A stretch of 64,000 nt of DNA from Grimontia celer (lineage in GTDB: Bacteria > Pseudomonadota > Gammaproteobacteria > Enterobacterales > Vibrionaceae): contig NZ_FIZX01000003.1 in assembly GCF_900055185.1 (NCBI RefSeq), positions 248,001 to 312,000 on the forward strand, read 5' to 3'. Positions 7,988-19,897 of this stretch are shown here, one piece after another; the stretch's first letter is position 1; every line of letters starts with the position of its first letter. The notes under the pieces are model-generated. The model made no database searches, was not told the DNA's origin, and worked only from the letters and a program-made list of their open reading frames with translations. Made by a program: the position numbers and the translations under genes.

Positions 7988-10198
7988 ATGGTCGCAATTC
8001 GTGGCGCGCACCTAAACGACAATAAAGAATTTGTGCTTGAACGCTGGGTGGAAGGTCTTGCCCAGGAGGCTGCCGTATCTCAGGCTTTAACCAAAGCCTA
8101 TCACCATTGCCAGACACTGGGCGATGAGCAAACGCTCGCGCAGCCTCTCTGGTGTGGTCGGGAGATGATTGAAATCCTTGTCACTTTAAGTATGGACAAG
8201 GAAACTTTGTTGGCCGCGTTGCTGTTCCCCATGGTGGAATATGACGTGCTCAGCAATGAATTGCTCAAAGAGCATTACGGAAACAATATCGCCAAGCTGG
8301 TGGAAGGGGTTCAGGAAATGGCGGCGATTCGCCATCTGAATGCCAACAATGAAGAAGCGACGGCTGCGCAGGTGGATAATGTGCGCCGTATGTTGCTCTC
8401 CATGGTCGATGATTTCCGTTGCGTGGTCATCAAACTGGCTGAGCGCATTACCTACCTGCGTGAAGTAAAAAACGAGTCGGACGAAGTGCGTCAGGCTGTT
8501 GCGAAAGAGTGTGCAAACATCTATGCACCGCTTGCTAACCGCTTAGGTATCGGTCAGCTCAAGTGGGAAATCGAAGATTATGCGTTCCGTTATCAGCATT
8601 CGCTGACCTACAAGCAAATCGCCAAACAGCTGGCAGAACGCCGAATTGACCGTGAGCAGTACATCGACACCTTTGTGTCCGATCTGCAAAGCGCGATGGA
8701 AAACTCCAACATCAACGCGCAGGTCTATGGTCGACCAAAGCACATCTACAGCATCTGGCGTAAGATGCAGAAAAAAGGCTTGGAATTTGATGAGCTGTTT
8801 GATGTGCGTGCCGTGCGCATCATCGCTGATCAGCTTCAGGACTGTTATGCCGCGCTGGGTGCTGTTCATACCAAATACCGCCATCTGCCGAAAGAGTTCG
8901 ATGACTACGTGGCGAACCCGAAACCAAATGGTTACCAATCGATTCACACTGTCGTATTGGGACCTGAAGGCAAAACGGTAGAAATCCAAATCCGTACCAA
9001 GCAGATGCATGATGATGCAGAGCTTGGCGTCGCAGCGCACTGGAAATATAAAGAAGGTTCTTCAGCTGGTCGCAGTGGCTACGATGAGAAGATCACTTGG
9101 CTGCGTAAACTGCTGGCTTGGCAAGAAGAGATGTCTGATTCCGGCGAAATGCTGGATGAACTTCGTAGCCAGGTATTTGATGACCGCGTCTACGCCTTTA
9201 CACCGAAAGGTGATGTGGTTGACCTGCCAATCGGCGCGACACCTCTGGATTTTGCTTACCACATCCACTCTGAAGTGGGTCACCGTTGTATCGGGGCCAA
9301 AGTGGAAGGGCGCATTGTGCCGTTCACCTATCACCTTAACATGGGCGATCAGGTCGAAATCATCACCCAGAAAGAGCCTAACCCTTCCCGTGACTGGCTG
9401 AACCCAAGCCTTGGCTTTGTGACGTCAGGCCGCGCACGCGCCAAGATCAACGCTTGGTTCCGCAAGCAAGCGCGAGAGAAGAACGTCGAGGCAGGTAAAG
9501 AAATTCTTGATGCTGAACTTGCGAAGATTGGTGCGGCGAGCAAAGATGCCACACTTGCCATGAAGCGCTTCAATGTCAACAGCCTTGATGAAGTTTACGC
9601 GGGTGTTGGTAGCGGTGATTTGCGCATCAACCAGGTGGTGAACTACATCAACTCTGTGGTCAACAAACTGACCAAAGAACAGGAAGATGAGCAGCTTCGC
9701 GCTAAACTGGAGCAGGCTGAAACGCAGACCACAACCAAACGACCGCGTCGAGATGCGGTTGTCGTTGAAGGTGTGGACAACCTGATGACCCACCTTGCTC
9801 GATGCTGTCAGCCAATTCCGGGTGACGAAATCGAAGGCTACGTAACGCAAGGTCGCGGTATTTCAGTGCACCGTGCAGACTGTGAGCAATTGGCTGAACT
9901 TCGCCATCATGCACCGGAGCGCCTTATCGAGACGGTGTGGGGCGGCGGCTATATCGGCAACTATCAAATCACAGTGCGTGTTTCTGCATCCGAGCGAAGT
10001 GGTTTGATTAAAGATCTCACCAATGTCTTGCTGAATGAAAAAGCGAAAGTTTCTGGCATGCAAAGCCGGGTCGACTACAAACAGCAAATGTCCATCATGG
10101 ACTTTGATTTAGAGCTGAGTGACCTTGAAGTGCTGAGCCGGGTGATCTCCCGCTTGGAGCAAGTCAAAGACGTGCATGAAGCCAAACGGCTTCGCTAA
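7988..10198 (+). CDS. relA: GTP pyrophosphokinase RelA, (p)ppGpp synthetase I
   Basis: The 736-residue product has the long RelA/SpoT architecture. The N-terminal HD-like domain has lost the His-Asp pair (LLFPMVEYDVLS where SpoT has HD), as in RelA proteins that only synthesise. The synthetase domain shows YGRPKHIYSIWRKM, FDVRAVRII and NPKPNGYQSIHT. A TGS domain follows (VYAFTPKGDVVDLP), then a zinc-finger-type region (RCCQPIPGDEI) and a C-terminal ACT domain. It binds stalled ribosomes with uncharged tRNA and makes ppGpp during amino-acid starvation. AGGA lies 8 bp before the ATG. A terminator follows, so it is probably expressed separately from mazG. Confidence 0.97.
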   Translation: MVAIRGAHLNDNKEFVLERWVEGLAQEAAVSQALTKAYHHCQTLGDEQTLAQPLWCGREMIEILVTLSMDKETLLAALLFPMVEYDVLSNELLKEHYGNNIAKLVEGVQEMAAIRHLNANNEEATAAQVDNVRRMLLSMVDDFRCVVIKLAERITYLREVKNESDEVRQAVAKECANIYAPLANRLGIGQLKWEIEDYAFRYQHSLTYKQIAKQLAERRIDREQYIDTFVSDLQSAMENSNINAQVYGRPKHIYSIWRKMQKKGLEFDELFDVRAVRIIADQLQDCYAALGAVHTKYRHLPKEFDDYVANPKPNGYQSIHTVVLGPEGKTVEIQIRTKQMHDDAELGVAAHWKYKEGSSAGRSGYDEKITWLRKLLAWQEEMSDSGEMLDELRSQVFDDRVYAFTPKGDVVDLPIGATPLDFAYHIHSEVGHRCIGAKVEGRIVPFTYHLNMGDQVEIITQKEPNPSRDWLNPSLGFVTSGRARAKINAWFRKQAREKNVEAGKEILDAELAKIGAASKDATLAMKRFNVNSLDEVYAGVGSGDLRINQVVNYINSVVNKLTKEQEDEQLRAKLEQAETQTTTKRPRRDAVVVEGVDNLMTHLARCCQPIPGDEIEGYVTQGRGISVHRADCEQLAELRHHAPERLIETVWGGGYIGNYQITVRVSASERSGLIKDLTNVLLNEKAKVSGMQSRVDYKQQMSIMDFDLELSDLEVLSRVISRLEQVKDVHEAKRLR

Positions 10199-10215
10199 CA
10201 ATATTCAATTTGTAT

Positions 10216-10246
10216 AAAGGGAAAGCGCTGCTTTCCCTTTTCTTTT
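10216..10246 (+). terminator. Rho-independent terminator after relA
   Basis: The stem AAAGGGAAAGC/GCTTTCCCTTT has a 3-nt loop and is followed by TCTTTT. It lies 18 bp after the relA stop. Confidence 0.8.
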
Positions 10247-10259
10247 GGGCGGGTAACAG

Positions 10260-11078
10260 ATGAAAAAAATGTCGCGAATGCAAGAATTGCTGGAAATTAT
10301 GGCTACCCTCAGGGACCCGCAAAACGGCTGCGATTGGGACAAGAAGCAAACCTTCGATTCCATAATTCCTTACACCATCGAAGAAACTTTTGAAGCAGTG
10401 GATGCTATTGAACGTCAGGAATGGGCAGATGTTCGCGATGAGCTGGGCGATCTGCTGTTTCAGATTGTGTTCTATAGTCAACTCGGAAAAGAGCAGGGTC
10501 TATTTGAATTTGAAGACATTGCTGGTGCCATGTGCGACAAGCTGGTGCGTCGCCATCCTCATGTTTTCGGTGAAAAGGATGCCGATGGTAACCCGCTGGA
10601 GCAAGCGGACTGGGAAGGCATAAAAGCGCAGGAACGAGCCGCCAAAGCCAAACCTGATGCAGAGCTCAGTATTTTGGATGATGTACCGACCTCACTTCCG
10701 GCGTTAGGCCGAGCAGCGAAACTGCAAAAGCGTTGCGCGCGTTTCGGCTTTGATTGGGACTCGGTAGGCCCTGTCGCCGAAAAAGTGCAGGAAGAGCTTG
10801 AAGAGGTAATGGAAGAAGCCTTGATGGTGGATGTGGACCAAGAACGCGTCGATGAAGAAGTCGGCGATTTACTTTTTGCCGCCGTCAATCTTGCCCGCCA
10901 CCTCGGCACTAATCCGGAAAGGGCACTTCGAAAAGCGAACCTAAAATTCGAAAGTCGTTTTCGCAAAATTGAAATGAAATTACGCGATAATGGTAAAAAC
11001 TTGCAGGAAAGTGAGCCAGATGAGCTTGAAAATCTGTGGCAAGAAGTAAAGCGTGATGAGGGCAACAAATCGACGTAA
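10260..11078 (+). CDS. mazG: Nucleoside triphosphate pyrophosphohydrolase MazG
   Basis: The 272-residue product has two tandem MazG domains. The first starts at RDPQNGCDWDKKQTF and has the metal-binding EETFEAVDA...ELGDLLFQ pattern. The second has EELEEVMEEAL...EVGDLLFAAVN. Both conserve the ExxE...ExxD acidic residues that hold magnesium. The enzyme hydrolyses (d)NTPs to monophosphates and in E. coli can lower ppGpp levels, which fits its place just after relA. An alternative ATG lies three codons downstream. No terminator was seen before pyrG. Confidence 0.95.
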   Translation: MKKMSRMQELLEIMATLRDPQNGCDWDKKQTFDSIIPYTIEETFEAVDAIERQEWADVRDELGDLLFQIVFYSQLGKEQGLFEFEDIAGAMCDKLVRRHPHVFGEKDADGNPLEQADWEGIKAQERAAKAKPDAELSILDDVPTSLPALGRAAKLQKRCARFGFDWDSVGPVAEKVQEELEEVMEEALMVDVDQERVDEEVGDLLFAAVNLARHLGTNPERALRKANLKFESRFRKIEMKLRDNGKNLQESEPDELENLWQEVKRDEGNKST

Positions 11079-11134
11079 ATCACTCAATTGATTTACGACA
11101 AAAAAAAACGGCATTCTGTGTGATAGTTTTCACG

Positions 11135-11163
11135 TTGTGGGAAGTTTCGGGCTCTGGTAACAT
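11135..11163 (+). promoter_or_regulatory. Candidate sigma-70 promoter of pyrG
   Basis: TTGTGG (11135-11140) and TAACAT (11158-11163) are 17 bp apart, about 55 bp before the pyrG start. The hexamers are moderate matches, so this is a candidate only. Confidence 0.4.
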
Positions 11164-11188
11164 GTCGTCCCGTCCAGATTTCCAATAA

Positions 11189-12853
<1,665 letters not shown>

Positions 12854-12864
12854 CTGAAAAAAGG

Positions 12865-12896
12865 AAGCGGTCGCGAAGGTTGTGCGGCCGCTTTTC
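12865..12896 (+). terminator. Rho-independent terminator between pyrG and eno
   Basis: A 10-bp stem, AAGCGGTCGC paired with GCGGCCGCTT (one G-T wobble), has a 9-nt loop and a short T-run. It follows the pyrG stop by 11 bp. Confidence 0.75.
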
Positions 12897-12914
12897 GCAT
12901 TCTTAAGCTATTGA

Positions 12915-14234
<1,320 letters not shown>

Positions 14235-14264
14235 TCGCTTATCCTTAACGGATTTAGATTGAAG

Positions 14265-14290
14265 ACGGCGCCGAAAGGCGCCGTTTTTTT
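14265..14290 (+). terminator. Rho-independent terminator of eno
   Basis: The stem ACGGCGCC/GGCGCCGT has a GAAA tetraloop followed by seven T residues. It lies 30 bp after the eno stop. Confidence 0.92.
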
Positions 14291-14305
14291 ATGGGGTTAG
14301 GAAAG

Positions 14306-14421
14306 AAGGTCCTAGGAGAAGAGCAGATCCTAGTGCCTAGGAAGAGCAGGATCGGGGAAATGAAAATGCTCAGTGCCGCTTTGTTGTTTCACAATGGCAT
14401 GAATTCTATTTCTAGGACCTT
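14306..14421. repeat. CCTAGGA-type intergenic repeat element
   Basis: Between convergent eno and ubiI lies DNA built from degenerate copies of CCTAGGA-AGAGCAGATC, at 14311-14329 and 14336-14353, with a further GATCCTAG in between. The ends form a perfect 10-bp inverted repeat: AAGGTCCTAG at 14306-14315 and CTAGGACCTT at 14412-14421. This looks like a short palindromic interspersed repeat. Its possible role, for instance in ending the ubiI transcript, is inferred. Confidence 0.55.
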
Positions 14422-14429
14422 AAATAAAC

Positions 14430-15641
14430 TTACTTCTTCGCCAATTTCGGCAAATCACCGATTAAACCTAAAGCTCGTTTAATAAATTGCGTTTTGATAC
14501 CCGGGAGTGTGGCGGCTGCCATTAGGCCAATACCACGAATGAGTTTCTTGGCCGGGTTTTCACCCGCAAACAAATCGCGGAACCCTTGCATTGCCGCAAT
14601 CATTTGCGCGGCTTCAGCTTTACGCCAGCGTTCGAAAGCGCGGAGGTTGGTTTTCTCACCAATATCTTTGCCTTCATCACTTAAGCGGATGAGCTCTTGT
14701 GCCAGCGTCGCGGCATCCAAGAGGCCCAGGTTTACGCCTTGACCCGCCAGCGGATGAATCGTGTGTGCTGCATCGCCAATCAGAGCAACGCGCTCGACCA
14801 CGAAATCTCTCGCGTAGCGCATCTTCAAAGGGAAGGCTGCACGTTCACCTTCAACCGAGCAAAGGCCGAGGCGAAGATCGAAAGCAGCGCTCAAGGCTTT
14901 GTTGAACTCGTCTTCAGGCATGGAGCAACGTGCATCGGCATTTTCCGGTGATTGCGACCAAACGATCGAGCTTAGGTTTGAATCAGACAGCGGCAGGAAA
15001 GCCAGCGGACCATCCGGGGTGAAAATCTGACGTGCGACACCATCATGAGGCTCTTCGGTACGAATATTGGCGACCAGCGCGCTATGTCCGTAATCCCAGT
15101 GGGTTAATGGGATGGATAGCTGGTTGCGTACCCAGGAGTTAGCACCGTCAGCACCGACCACGAGTTTTGCGGTAATGGCGCTGCCCGATTCAAGGGTTAG
15201 CCAGGCTTCTGTCTCACCAAACATCACGTTGGCGCAGCGTTCAGGACAGAATAGGGTGACATTCTGTTGCTGCTTTACGCGCTCAAGCAGTGCCAGCTGA
15301 ATAACTCGGTTTTCAACGATGTAACCAAGGTTGGGTTGACCCAAATCCATCGCATCAAAATCAATCGCGGCGAAGCTGTCTTGTTCCCATACCGACATTT
15401 TTTGATATGGACTTGAGCGGCGGGATTGAATGCCTTCCCACGCGCCTACGTTTTTCAGAATACGCTCACTGGCGCGGCTCAGCGCAGAAACGCGAAGGTC
15501 GGGCAGGGGAGTGAGTTCTGGCTCCGGCATTTTGCCTTCGATGATCGCGATGCGAAGATCGCTGTCTGCCAGTGCAGCAGCGAGTGTCAGGCCAACCATG
15601 CCACCGCCGATAATGGCGATGTCTACATTTGTCATTTTCAT
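14430..15641 (-). CDS. ubiI: 2-polyprenylphenol C5-hydroxylase UbiI (VisC)
   Basis: The 403-residue FAD monooxygenase acts in ubiquinone biosynthesis. It shows GGGMVGLTLA for FAD binding near the N-terminus, VGADGANSWVR (the DG motif) in the middle, and GDAAHTIHPLAGQGVNLGLLDA (the GD motif). RTEEPHDGVARQ and the C-terminal GFRDLF...PAKKL are UbiI-like rather than UbiH-like. Its ATG overlaps the last base of the ubiH stop codon (TAATG), so the two are translationally coupled. An alternative start lies two codons downstream. Confidence 0.93.
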   Translation of the reverse strand: MKMTNVDIAIIGGGMVGLTLAAALADSDLRIAIIEGKMPEPELTPLPDLRVSALSRASERILKNVGAWEGIQSRRSSPYQKMSVWEQDSFAAIDFDAMDLGQPNLGYIVENRVIQLALLERVKQQQNVTLFCPERCANVMFGETEAWLTLESGSAITAKLVVGADGANSWVRNQLSIPLTHWDYGHSALVANIRTEEPHDGVARQIFTPDGPLAFLPLSDSNLSSIVWSQSPENADARCSMPEDEFNKALSAAFDLRLGLCSVEGERAAFPLKMRYARDFVVERVALIGDAAHTIHPLAGQGVNLGLLDAATLAQELIRLSDEGKDIGEKTNLRAFERWRKAEAAQMIAAMQGFRDLFAGENPAKKLIRGIGLMAAATLPGIKTQFIKRALGLIGDLPKLAKK

Positions 15642-16843
15642 TATCGTTCTACCAAGCCCATTGCACGTTGCAGCAATGGTGCTTTCAATTCGCTAAAGAC
15701 CGACATCGCTGCCAGCCCCAGGTTTCGTCCCAGAATCAGTGGTGCTGTGGTGTTGGAGAAGCCGTGAACCAAACCTGATGTCATGGCGACTGTGGTATCG
15801 CGGTCAGGTTCGCGTCGTGCGAGGTATGATTGAAGCACAGGCATTTGACCGCAATCTTTGCCATCAGCGTGCGCTTTGGCGATTTCTTCAGCCAGCGATA
15901 CCACATCGCGAAGGCCAAGGTTAAAACCTTGGCCGGCAATGGGGTGAAGCGTTTGTGCCGCATTCCCGACTACCGCAAAGCGGTGACTGATAAGACGGGT
16001 CGCCTGACGCAGAATCAACGGATAGCTGCCACGCTGACCAACATGCAGTAGTCTTCCCAAGCGCCACCCGAAAGCCTGTTGCAGTGCTTGTGCAAACTCG
16101 TCGTCTGACATGGAAAGCATAGCGGGCGCTTCGTGAGGTTTGACGCACCATACCAGCGAGCTTCTGCCTTCAGACATTGGCAATAAGGCGACAGGGCCGG
16201 TTTCGGTAAAACGTTCGAATGCGCGGCCTTGATGAGCGAGTTCTGTGGTGACATTCGCTATCAGCGCAACCTGTTCAAAGTTATGCTCATGGCGCTCAAT
16301 CCCCACCATATCGCAGCAGGAAGATAGCGCGCCGTCTGCAGCAACGACCAGTTTTGCAGTTAGCGCTTTTCCATCATTGAGCGTCAGAGTGACGCTGTCG
16401 ATTTCGCGCTTGATATCAGTGACAAAGGCCGGGCAAAACAGCGAGATGTTTTTGGCTTTCCCCAGTGCTTGGTGAAAAACGCGCCCGGCGTCGGCAAGCT
16501 CAATCACATTGCCGAGGTAATCCAGACCTTCTTCACGGGCATTCATCTCGGTCAGACCGAAATGGCCGCGGTCGGAGACATGGATTTTGCTGATCGGAGT
16601 GGCAAATGGCGATAAGGTTTTCCAGACGCCGATGTTATCGAGCAACTTGCAGCTACCATAGGAAAGGGCAATGCTTCGGGCATCATAGCCAGGGTGGCTG
16701 TTGTCCGGAATGGCGGCTTCCACCACTGCCACGGACAAGCCTGCCTGCGTCAGTTGCTCAATGGCCAATGCCAAAGTGGCACCTGCCATTGCGCCACCGG
16801 CAATGACGACATCAAAATTTTGTGTTGATGGCTCAGCATCCAT
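15641..16843 (-). CDS. ubiH: 2-polyprenyl-6-methoxyphenol hydroxylase UbiH
   Basis: The 400-residue FAD monooxygenase is a paralogue of the next gene and adds another ring hydroxyl in ubiquinone synthesis. FAD motifs are GGAMAGATLALAI near residue 16, AADGALSS, and GNAAQTLHPIAGQGFNLGLRD. The GN in place of GD in the last motif is typical of UbiH. AFERFTETGPVALLPMSEGR also matches UbiH. In many gammaproteobacteria pepP lies between ygfB and ubiH. Here only 27 bp separate the two genes. Confidence 0.93.
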   Translation of the reverse strand: MDAEPSTQNFDVVIAGGAMAGATLALAIEQLTQAGLSVAVVEAAIPDNSHPGYDARSIALSYGSCKLLDNIGVWKTLSPFATPISKIHVSDRGHFGLTEMNAREEGLDYLGNVIELADAGRVFHQALGKAKNISLFCPAFVTDIKREIDSVTLTLNDGKALTAKLVVAADGALSSCCDMVGIERHEHNFEQVALIANVTTELAHQGRAFERFTETGPVALLPMSEGRSSLVWCVKPHEAPAMLSMSDDEFAQALQQAFGWRLGRLLHVGQRGSYPLILRQATRLISHRFAVVGNAAQTLHPIAGQGFNLGLRDVVSLAEEIAKAHADGKDCGQMPVLQSYLARREPDRDTTVAMTSGLVHGFSNTTAPLILGRNLGLAAMSVFSELKAPLLQRAMGLVER

Positions 16844-16870
16844 TCTGCGTCAGTCTCCGACAGTGCTCTG

Positions 16871-17440
16871 TTAGTGCAGGGTTGGTTTTTCTTCGGTCTG
16901 CGGCTTGATGCCAAGCTCGGCATGAAGCGTCATTGCGCAAACGCGGACGTGCTCGATGACTTGTTCGAAAAGCAATGCCTGCTCTTCCATATCATCGTCC
17001 TCGTCAATACCAAGCTGGGCAATTTCCGTCAGGTCTGCCAGCACTTCTTTCGAGTCGTCAGACAGTTTGCCAGCAGTGATACCAACTAAACCAATACCTG
17101 CGATAAAAGCACTTACCCACTCAGACAGCGCATCACCGCGATCAAGTAAAGATTCACTTTCATCCGGCAGCAGCACTTCGAAATCCATCTGACCACCGGT
17201 GAGCTGTTGGCTCGCCAGGCCAACGCTGGTTGCGGCCAGTGTTTTTGATTCATGTGGCCAGCCTGCACCATCATTCGTGTAGTCATAAAGCATCGGCATC
17301 CAGTTACCCAGCTCAGGGTCTAGTCCACCGCACAACATTCCCGCCAGAAGGCCATGCATTTCTGCTGGCGTTACGGCCAGAGAGTCAGCACGAAGCGTGG
17401 AAACCATGTTGCTGTATTCAGGTAAAGTTACTTGGGTCAC
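16871..17440 (-). CDS. ygfB: YecA/YgfB family protein (UPF0149)
   Basis: The 189-residue acidic helical protein starts at a GTG preceded by AAGGTGA. Starting there, TPAEMHGLLAGMLCGG aligns well with the family core. The second half has SEWVSAFIAGIGL and an acidic EDDDMEEQALLFEQVIEHVRV segment. In Pseudomonas a homologue regulates peptidoglycan-recycling gene expression, while the E. coli role is unclear. It is divergent from zapA and heads the ubiH-ubiI run, as in related species. Confidence 0.9.
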   Translation of the reverse strand: MTQVTLPEYSNMVSTLRADSLAVTPAEMHGLLAGMLCGGLDPELGNWMPMLYDYTNDGAGWPHESKTLAATSVGLASQQLTGGQMDFEVLLPDESESLLDRGDALSEWVSAFIAGIGLVGITAGKLSDDSKEVLADLTEIAQLGIDEDDDMEEQALLFEQVIEHVRVCAMTLHAELGIKPQTEEKPTLH

Positions 17441-17626
17441 GGGGTCACCTTGGGTACCGAAATTGTCTTGTCCGTATACTACCAGTTAGTCCTAAGTCAC
17501 TGAACCTCTCTTCACGATAGAAGAAAGCAAAAGCGAGAATTAGGTTCACGATAGCTCTGATTTTCATCACATTGACGACTTTTCGTCTGCTTAGTCCGTC
17601 GAGAGACAATACGCGATAGGATAGAC

Positions 17627-17655
17627 TTGAAGTTTAATCTGCCATTTTCTATAGT
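17627..17655 (+). promoter_or_regulatory. Candidate sigma-70 promoter of zapA-ssrS-fau
   Basis: TTGAAG (17627-17632) and TATAGT (17650-17655) are exactly 17 bp apart, about 58 bp upstream of zapA. It lies in the 272-bp ygfB/zapA divergent gap, where I saw no other gene. Confidence 0.6.
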
Positions 17656-17712
17656 TTGCGCCCGTGACGTCAGGGTGCGGCACCGCGCTTTGAAGGGAGC
17701 TCAGAAAAGAAT

Positions 17713-18024
17713 ATGACTACGCAAGCTGTTGAAATTCAGATCCTTGGCAAAATAATGCGTGTTAACTGTCCGGCAGGTCAGGAACAAGCGCTGAAAGAAG
17801 CGGCAGACGACTTTGATCAACGGTTGCACGAATTGTCTGAGCGCACTAAAGTAACGAATACAGAGCAACTGCTCACGATCGCGGCCCTGAATATCTGCTA
17901 CGAATTGCGTGCAGAAAGACAGCAAAATACCGACGATAAGAATGATATGGAACAGCGCATTGTGCTGTTGCAGCAAACGATTGAAGATGCGTTGTTAAAA
18001 CACAGCGCGTCGAAGGAAGCATAA
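17713..18024 (+). CDS. zapA: Cell division protein ZapA
   Basis: The 103-residue product has the ZapA fold. The N-terminal beta region is [26 protein letters not shown], and a long helix follows ([19 protein letters not shown]...), ending in a coiled coil. It binds FtsZ and bundles its protofilaments at the Z ring. The gene lies directly upstream of the 6S RNA gene, an arrangement conserved across gammaproteobacteria. Confidence 0.95.
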   Translation: MTTQAVEIQILGKIMRVNCPAGQEQALKEAADDFDQRLHELSERTKVTNTEQLLTIAALNICYELRAERQQNTDDKNDMEQRIVLLQQTIEDALLKHSASKEA

Positions 18025-18042
18025 GCCTTCCGAACCAGTTTG

Positions 18043-18220
18043 ACCCTGGAGTGTGCGTCAGCGGATCCGCGTCCCTGAGCCGATAAGCACATCTAAGGGT
18101 GGGATGTTACATGCTTTTGAGCAAGCTCGGCTTGTACCGAGAAGCCTACGGTATGTTCTTCTCATCCGCCTTGAACCGCAGGGTTCAAGGGCAAAAGATC
18201 CCAACGGCACTCCGGGGCCA
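18043..18220 (+). ncRNA. ssrS: 6S RNA
   Basis: About 178 nt between zapA and fau form the 6S structure. The ends pair perfectly over 10 bp (CCCTGGAGTG at 18044-18053 with CACTCCGGGG at 18208-18217, one G-T wobble). The conserved interior includes CCCTGAGCCGATA, GCTCGGCTTGTACCGAGAAGCC and CCTTGAACC...GGGTTCAAGG. 6S RNA mimics an open promoter and binds sigma-70 RNA polymerase in stationary phase. The exact ends are estimated from the pairing. Confidence 0.93.
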
Positions 18221-18251
18221 ATCCCCATTAGCTTTGCGGCAAGGACAGCCG

Positions 18252-18854
18252 ATGCAAGCAAACACTTCTTCTCTTCGCAATGAACTGCGAAAAACGACCC
18301 GAGCCAAAAGACAATCCCTGACCGATGACGAGCAGCGTCATGCAGCGACAGATCTTCTTTCCCATTTTCAGCAAGCTGACAGCATCCTTAACGCCCAGCG
18401 AATTGCGCTTTATTTGTCAGTAGATGGTGAGCTGGATACCCAACCTCTGATTGAGCATTGTTGGCGAGAGGGGAAAGATGTTTATTTGCCAGTGATTCAT
18501 CCTTTCAGCAAAGGGCATTTGTTGTTCCTGCACTATCACCACAAGTCCACCTTGGTGCCAAACCGCTACGGTATTCTGGAGCCGAAACTTAGCGTGCTTG
18601 ATGTTTTGCCTGCTTACCAGCTTGATGTGATTTGTACACCGCTTGTGGCGTTTGATAAAAGCGGGCAGCGCCTGGGTATGGGCGGCGGATATTATGATCG
18701 CACATTGGCTCCTTGGTATGAATCAGGACGGGGAGCAAAACCCATTGGTATCGCTCATGATTGCCAGCAGGTTGATGACCTTCCTGTTGAAGCGTGGGAC
18801 GTGCCTTTGCCAGAGATTTTGACGCCATCCAAGCACTGGAAGTGGGCGATCTAA
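18252..18854 (+). CDS. fau: 5-formyltetrahydrofolate cyclo-ligase
   Basis: The start at 18252 (MQANTSSLRNELRKTTRAKRQ) has AAGGA just upstream. Longer in-frame starts would run into the 6S RNA gene. The 200-residue enzyme converts 5-formyl-THF to 5,10-methenyl-THF using ATP. The basic N-terminal motif LRKTTRAKRQSL, the YGILEP loop and the GQRLGMGGGYYDRTLA phosphate-binding loop are all present. Co-transcription with ssrS is known in relatives and fits the 31-bp spacing here. Confidence 0.94.
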   Translation: MQANTSSLRNELRKTTRAKRQSLTDDEQRHAATDLLSHFQQADSILNAQRIALYLSVDGELDTQPLIEHCWREGKDVYLPVIHPFSKGHLLFLHYHHKSTLVPNRYGILEPKLSVLDVLPAYQLDVICTPLVAFDKSGQRLGMGGGYYDRTLAPWYESGRGAKPIGIAHDCQQVDDLPVEAWDVPLPEILTPSKHWKWAI

Positions 18855-18902
18855 CCTGATCTGAATCGATCCCGAATAACGGGATCTGCGTTTATAAAAA
18901 TC

Positions 18903-18931
18903 TGCCCGCTCCAAAATCAGATCTGTATAAT
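18903..18931 (+). promoter_or_regulatory. Candidate rpiA promoter
   Basis: A perfect TATAAT at 18926-18931 lies 40 bp upstream of rpiA. The hexamer at the -35 distance (18903-18908) is a poor match, so the promoter would depend on its -10 element or an activator. Confidence 0.45.
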
Positions 18932-18970
18932 CGGCGTCGCGAATTACCTCTATTTACCCAGGAGATCCTC

Positions 18971-19624
18971 ATGACTCAGGATGAAATGAAAAAAGCGGCT
19001 GGTTGGGCTGCGTTGGAATACGTGACCAAGGGCAGCATTGTTGGTGTTGGCACTGGCTCCACCGTTAATCACTTCATCGATGCCCTCGAAACCATGAAAG
19101 AGCAAATCAAAGGTGCAGTGTCGAGTTCAGTTGCATCAACAGAGCGTCTGGAGAAGATTGGCATTCCGGTCTTTGATGCGAATGAAGTGGCGAGTCTGGA
19201 CATTTATGTTGATGGTGCGGATGAGATCAACCCAAACAACGAAATGATCAAAGGCGGTGGTGCTGCGCTGACGCGTGAAAAAATCGTGGCTGCGATCTCC
19301 GAGAAATTTATCTGCATCATCGATGACAGCAAGAAAGTTGATGTGATGGGTCAATTCCCTCTGCCAGTAGAAGTGATCCCAATGGCACGTTCTTACGTGG
19401 CGCGTGAACTGGTTAAACTGGGCGGCGATCCTTGCTACCGCGAAGGTTGTATCACCGATAACGGCAATGTGATTCTGGACGTGCACAACCTGCAAATCAC
19501 CAATGCCAAAGAACTGGAAGACAAGATCAACGCGATTGCGGGCGTAGTGACTGTTGGTCTGTTTGCAAACCGTGGCGCAGATGTAGTGCTGGAAGGTACT
19601 GCAAACGGTGTAGTAAAAAGCTAA
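18971..19624 (+). CDS. rpiA: Ribose-5-phosphate isomerase A
   Basis: The 217-residue enzyme interconverts ribose 5-phosphate and ribulose 5-phosphate in the pentose phosphate pathway. Substrate-binding motifs are [30 protein letters not shown] and [11 protein letters not shown], the last holding the catalytic acid. AGGAG lies 7 bp before the ATG. It precedes serA, as in other Vibrionaceae, with a terminator between. Confidence 0.97.
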   Translation: MTQDEMKKAAGWAALEYVTKGSIVGVGTGSTVNHFIDALETMKEQIKGAVSSSVASTERLEKIGIPVFDANEVASLDIYVDGADEINPNNEMIKGGGAALTREKIVAAISEKFICIIDDSKKVDVMGQFPLPVEVIPMARSYVARELVKLGGDPCYREGCITDNGNVILDVHNLQITNAKELEDKINAIAGVVTVGLFANRGADVVLEGTANGVVKS

Positions 19625-19709
19625 AAACAGTTAAGCGTTAATGGGTTAACACTTCAGTTTTTTTGAAGCAAAAGCCAAACGTTTGCGTATAAGTAACTCA
19701 ATAAGTTAG

Positions 19710-19737
19710 CGGTGCCTTCATGGCGCCGTTTTTTTTC
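19710..19737 (+). terminator. Rho-independent terminator of rpiA
   Basis: The stem CGGTGCC/GGCGCCG (one G-T pair) has a 5-nt loop, then eight T residues. The remaining roughly 160 bp before serA is AT-rich and should hold the serA promoter, though I could not single one out. Confidence 0.88.
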
Positions 19738-19897
19738 GCACTTATTACGTAATATTCTTACCCATGCAAATAAATTTTTGTTACCTTAGTCACTAATTGT
19801 ACAAGGCCGACATAATCCTATCAAAAAGCGGCCTTTGACGTCTGGAAGACGGAAACCGAATTTAACGACAGGTTTTTTTTTAAGGATGAGAACTGCA

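Noticed and set aside
11077-11098. Hairpin GTAAATCA/TGATTTAC after mazG as a terminator
   Set aside because: The run that follows is A and not T on the plus strand, and on the minus strand the T-run precedes the stem, so it does not fit a terminator in either direction.
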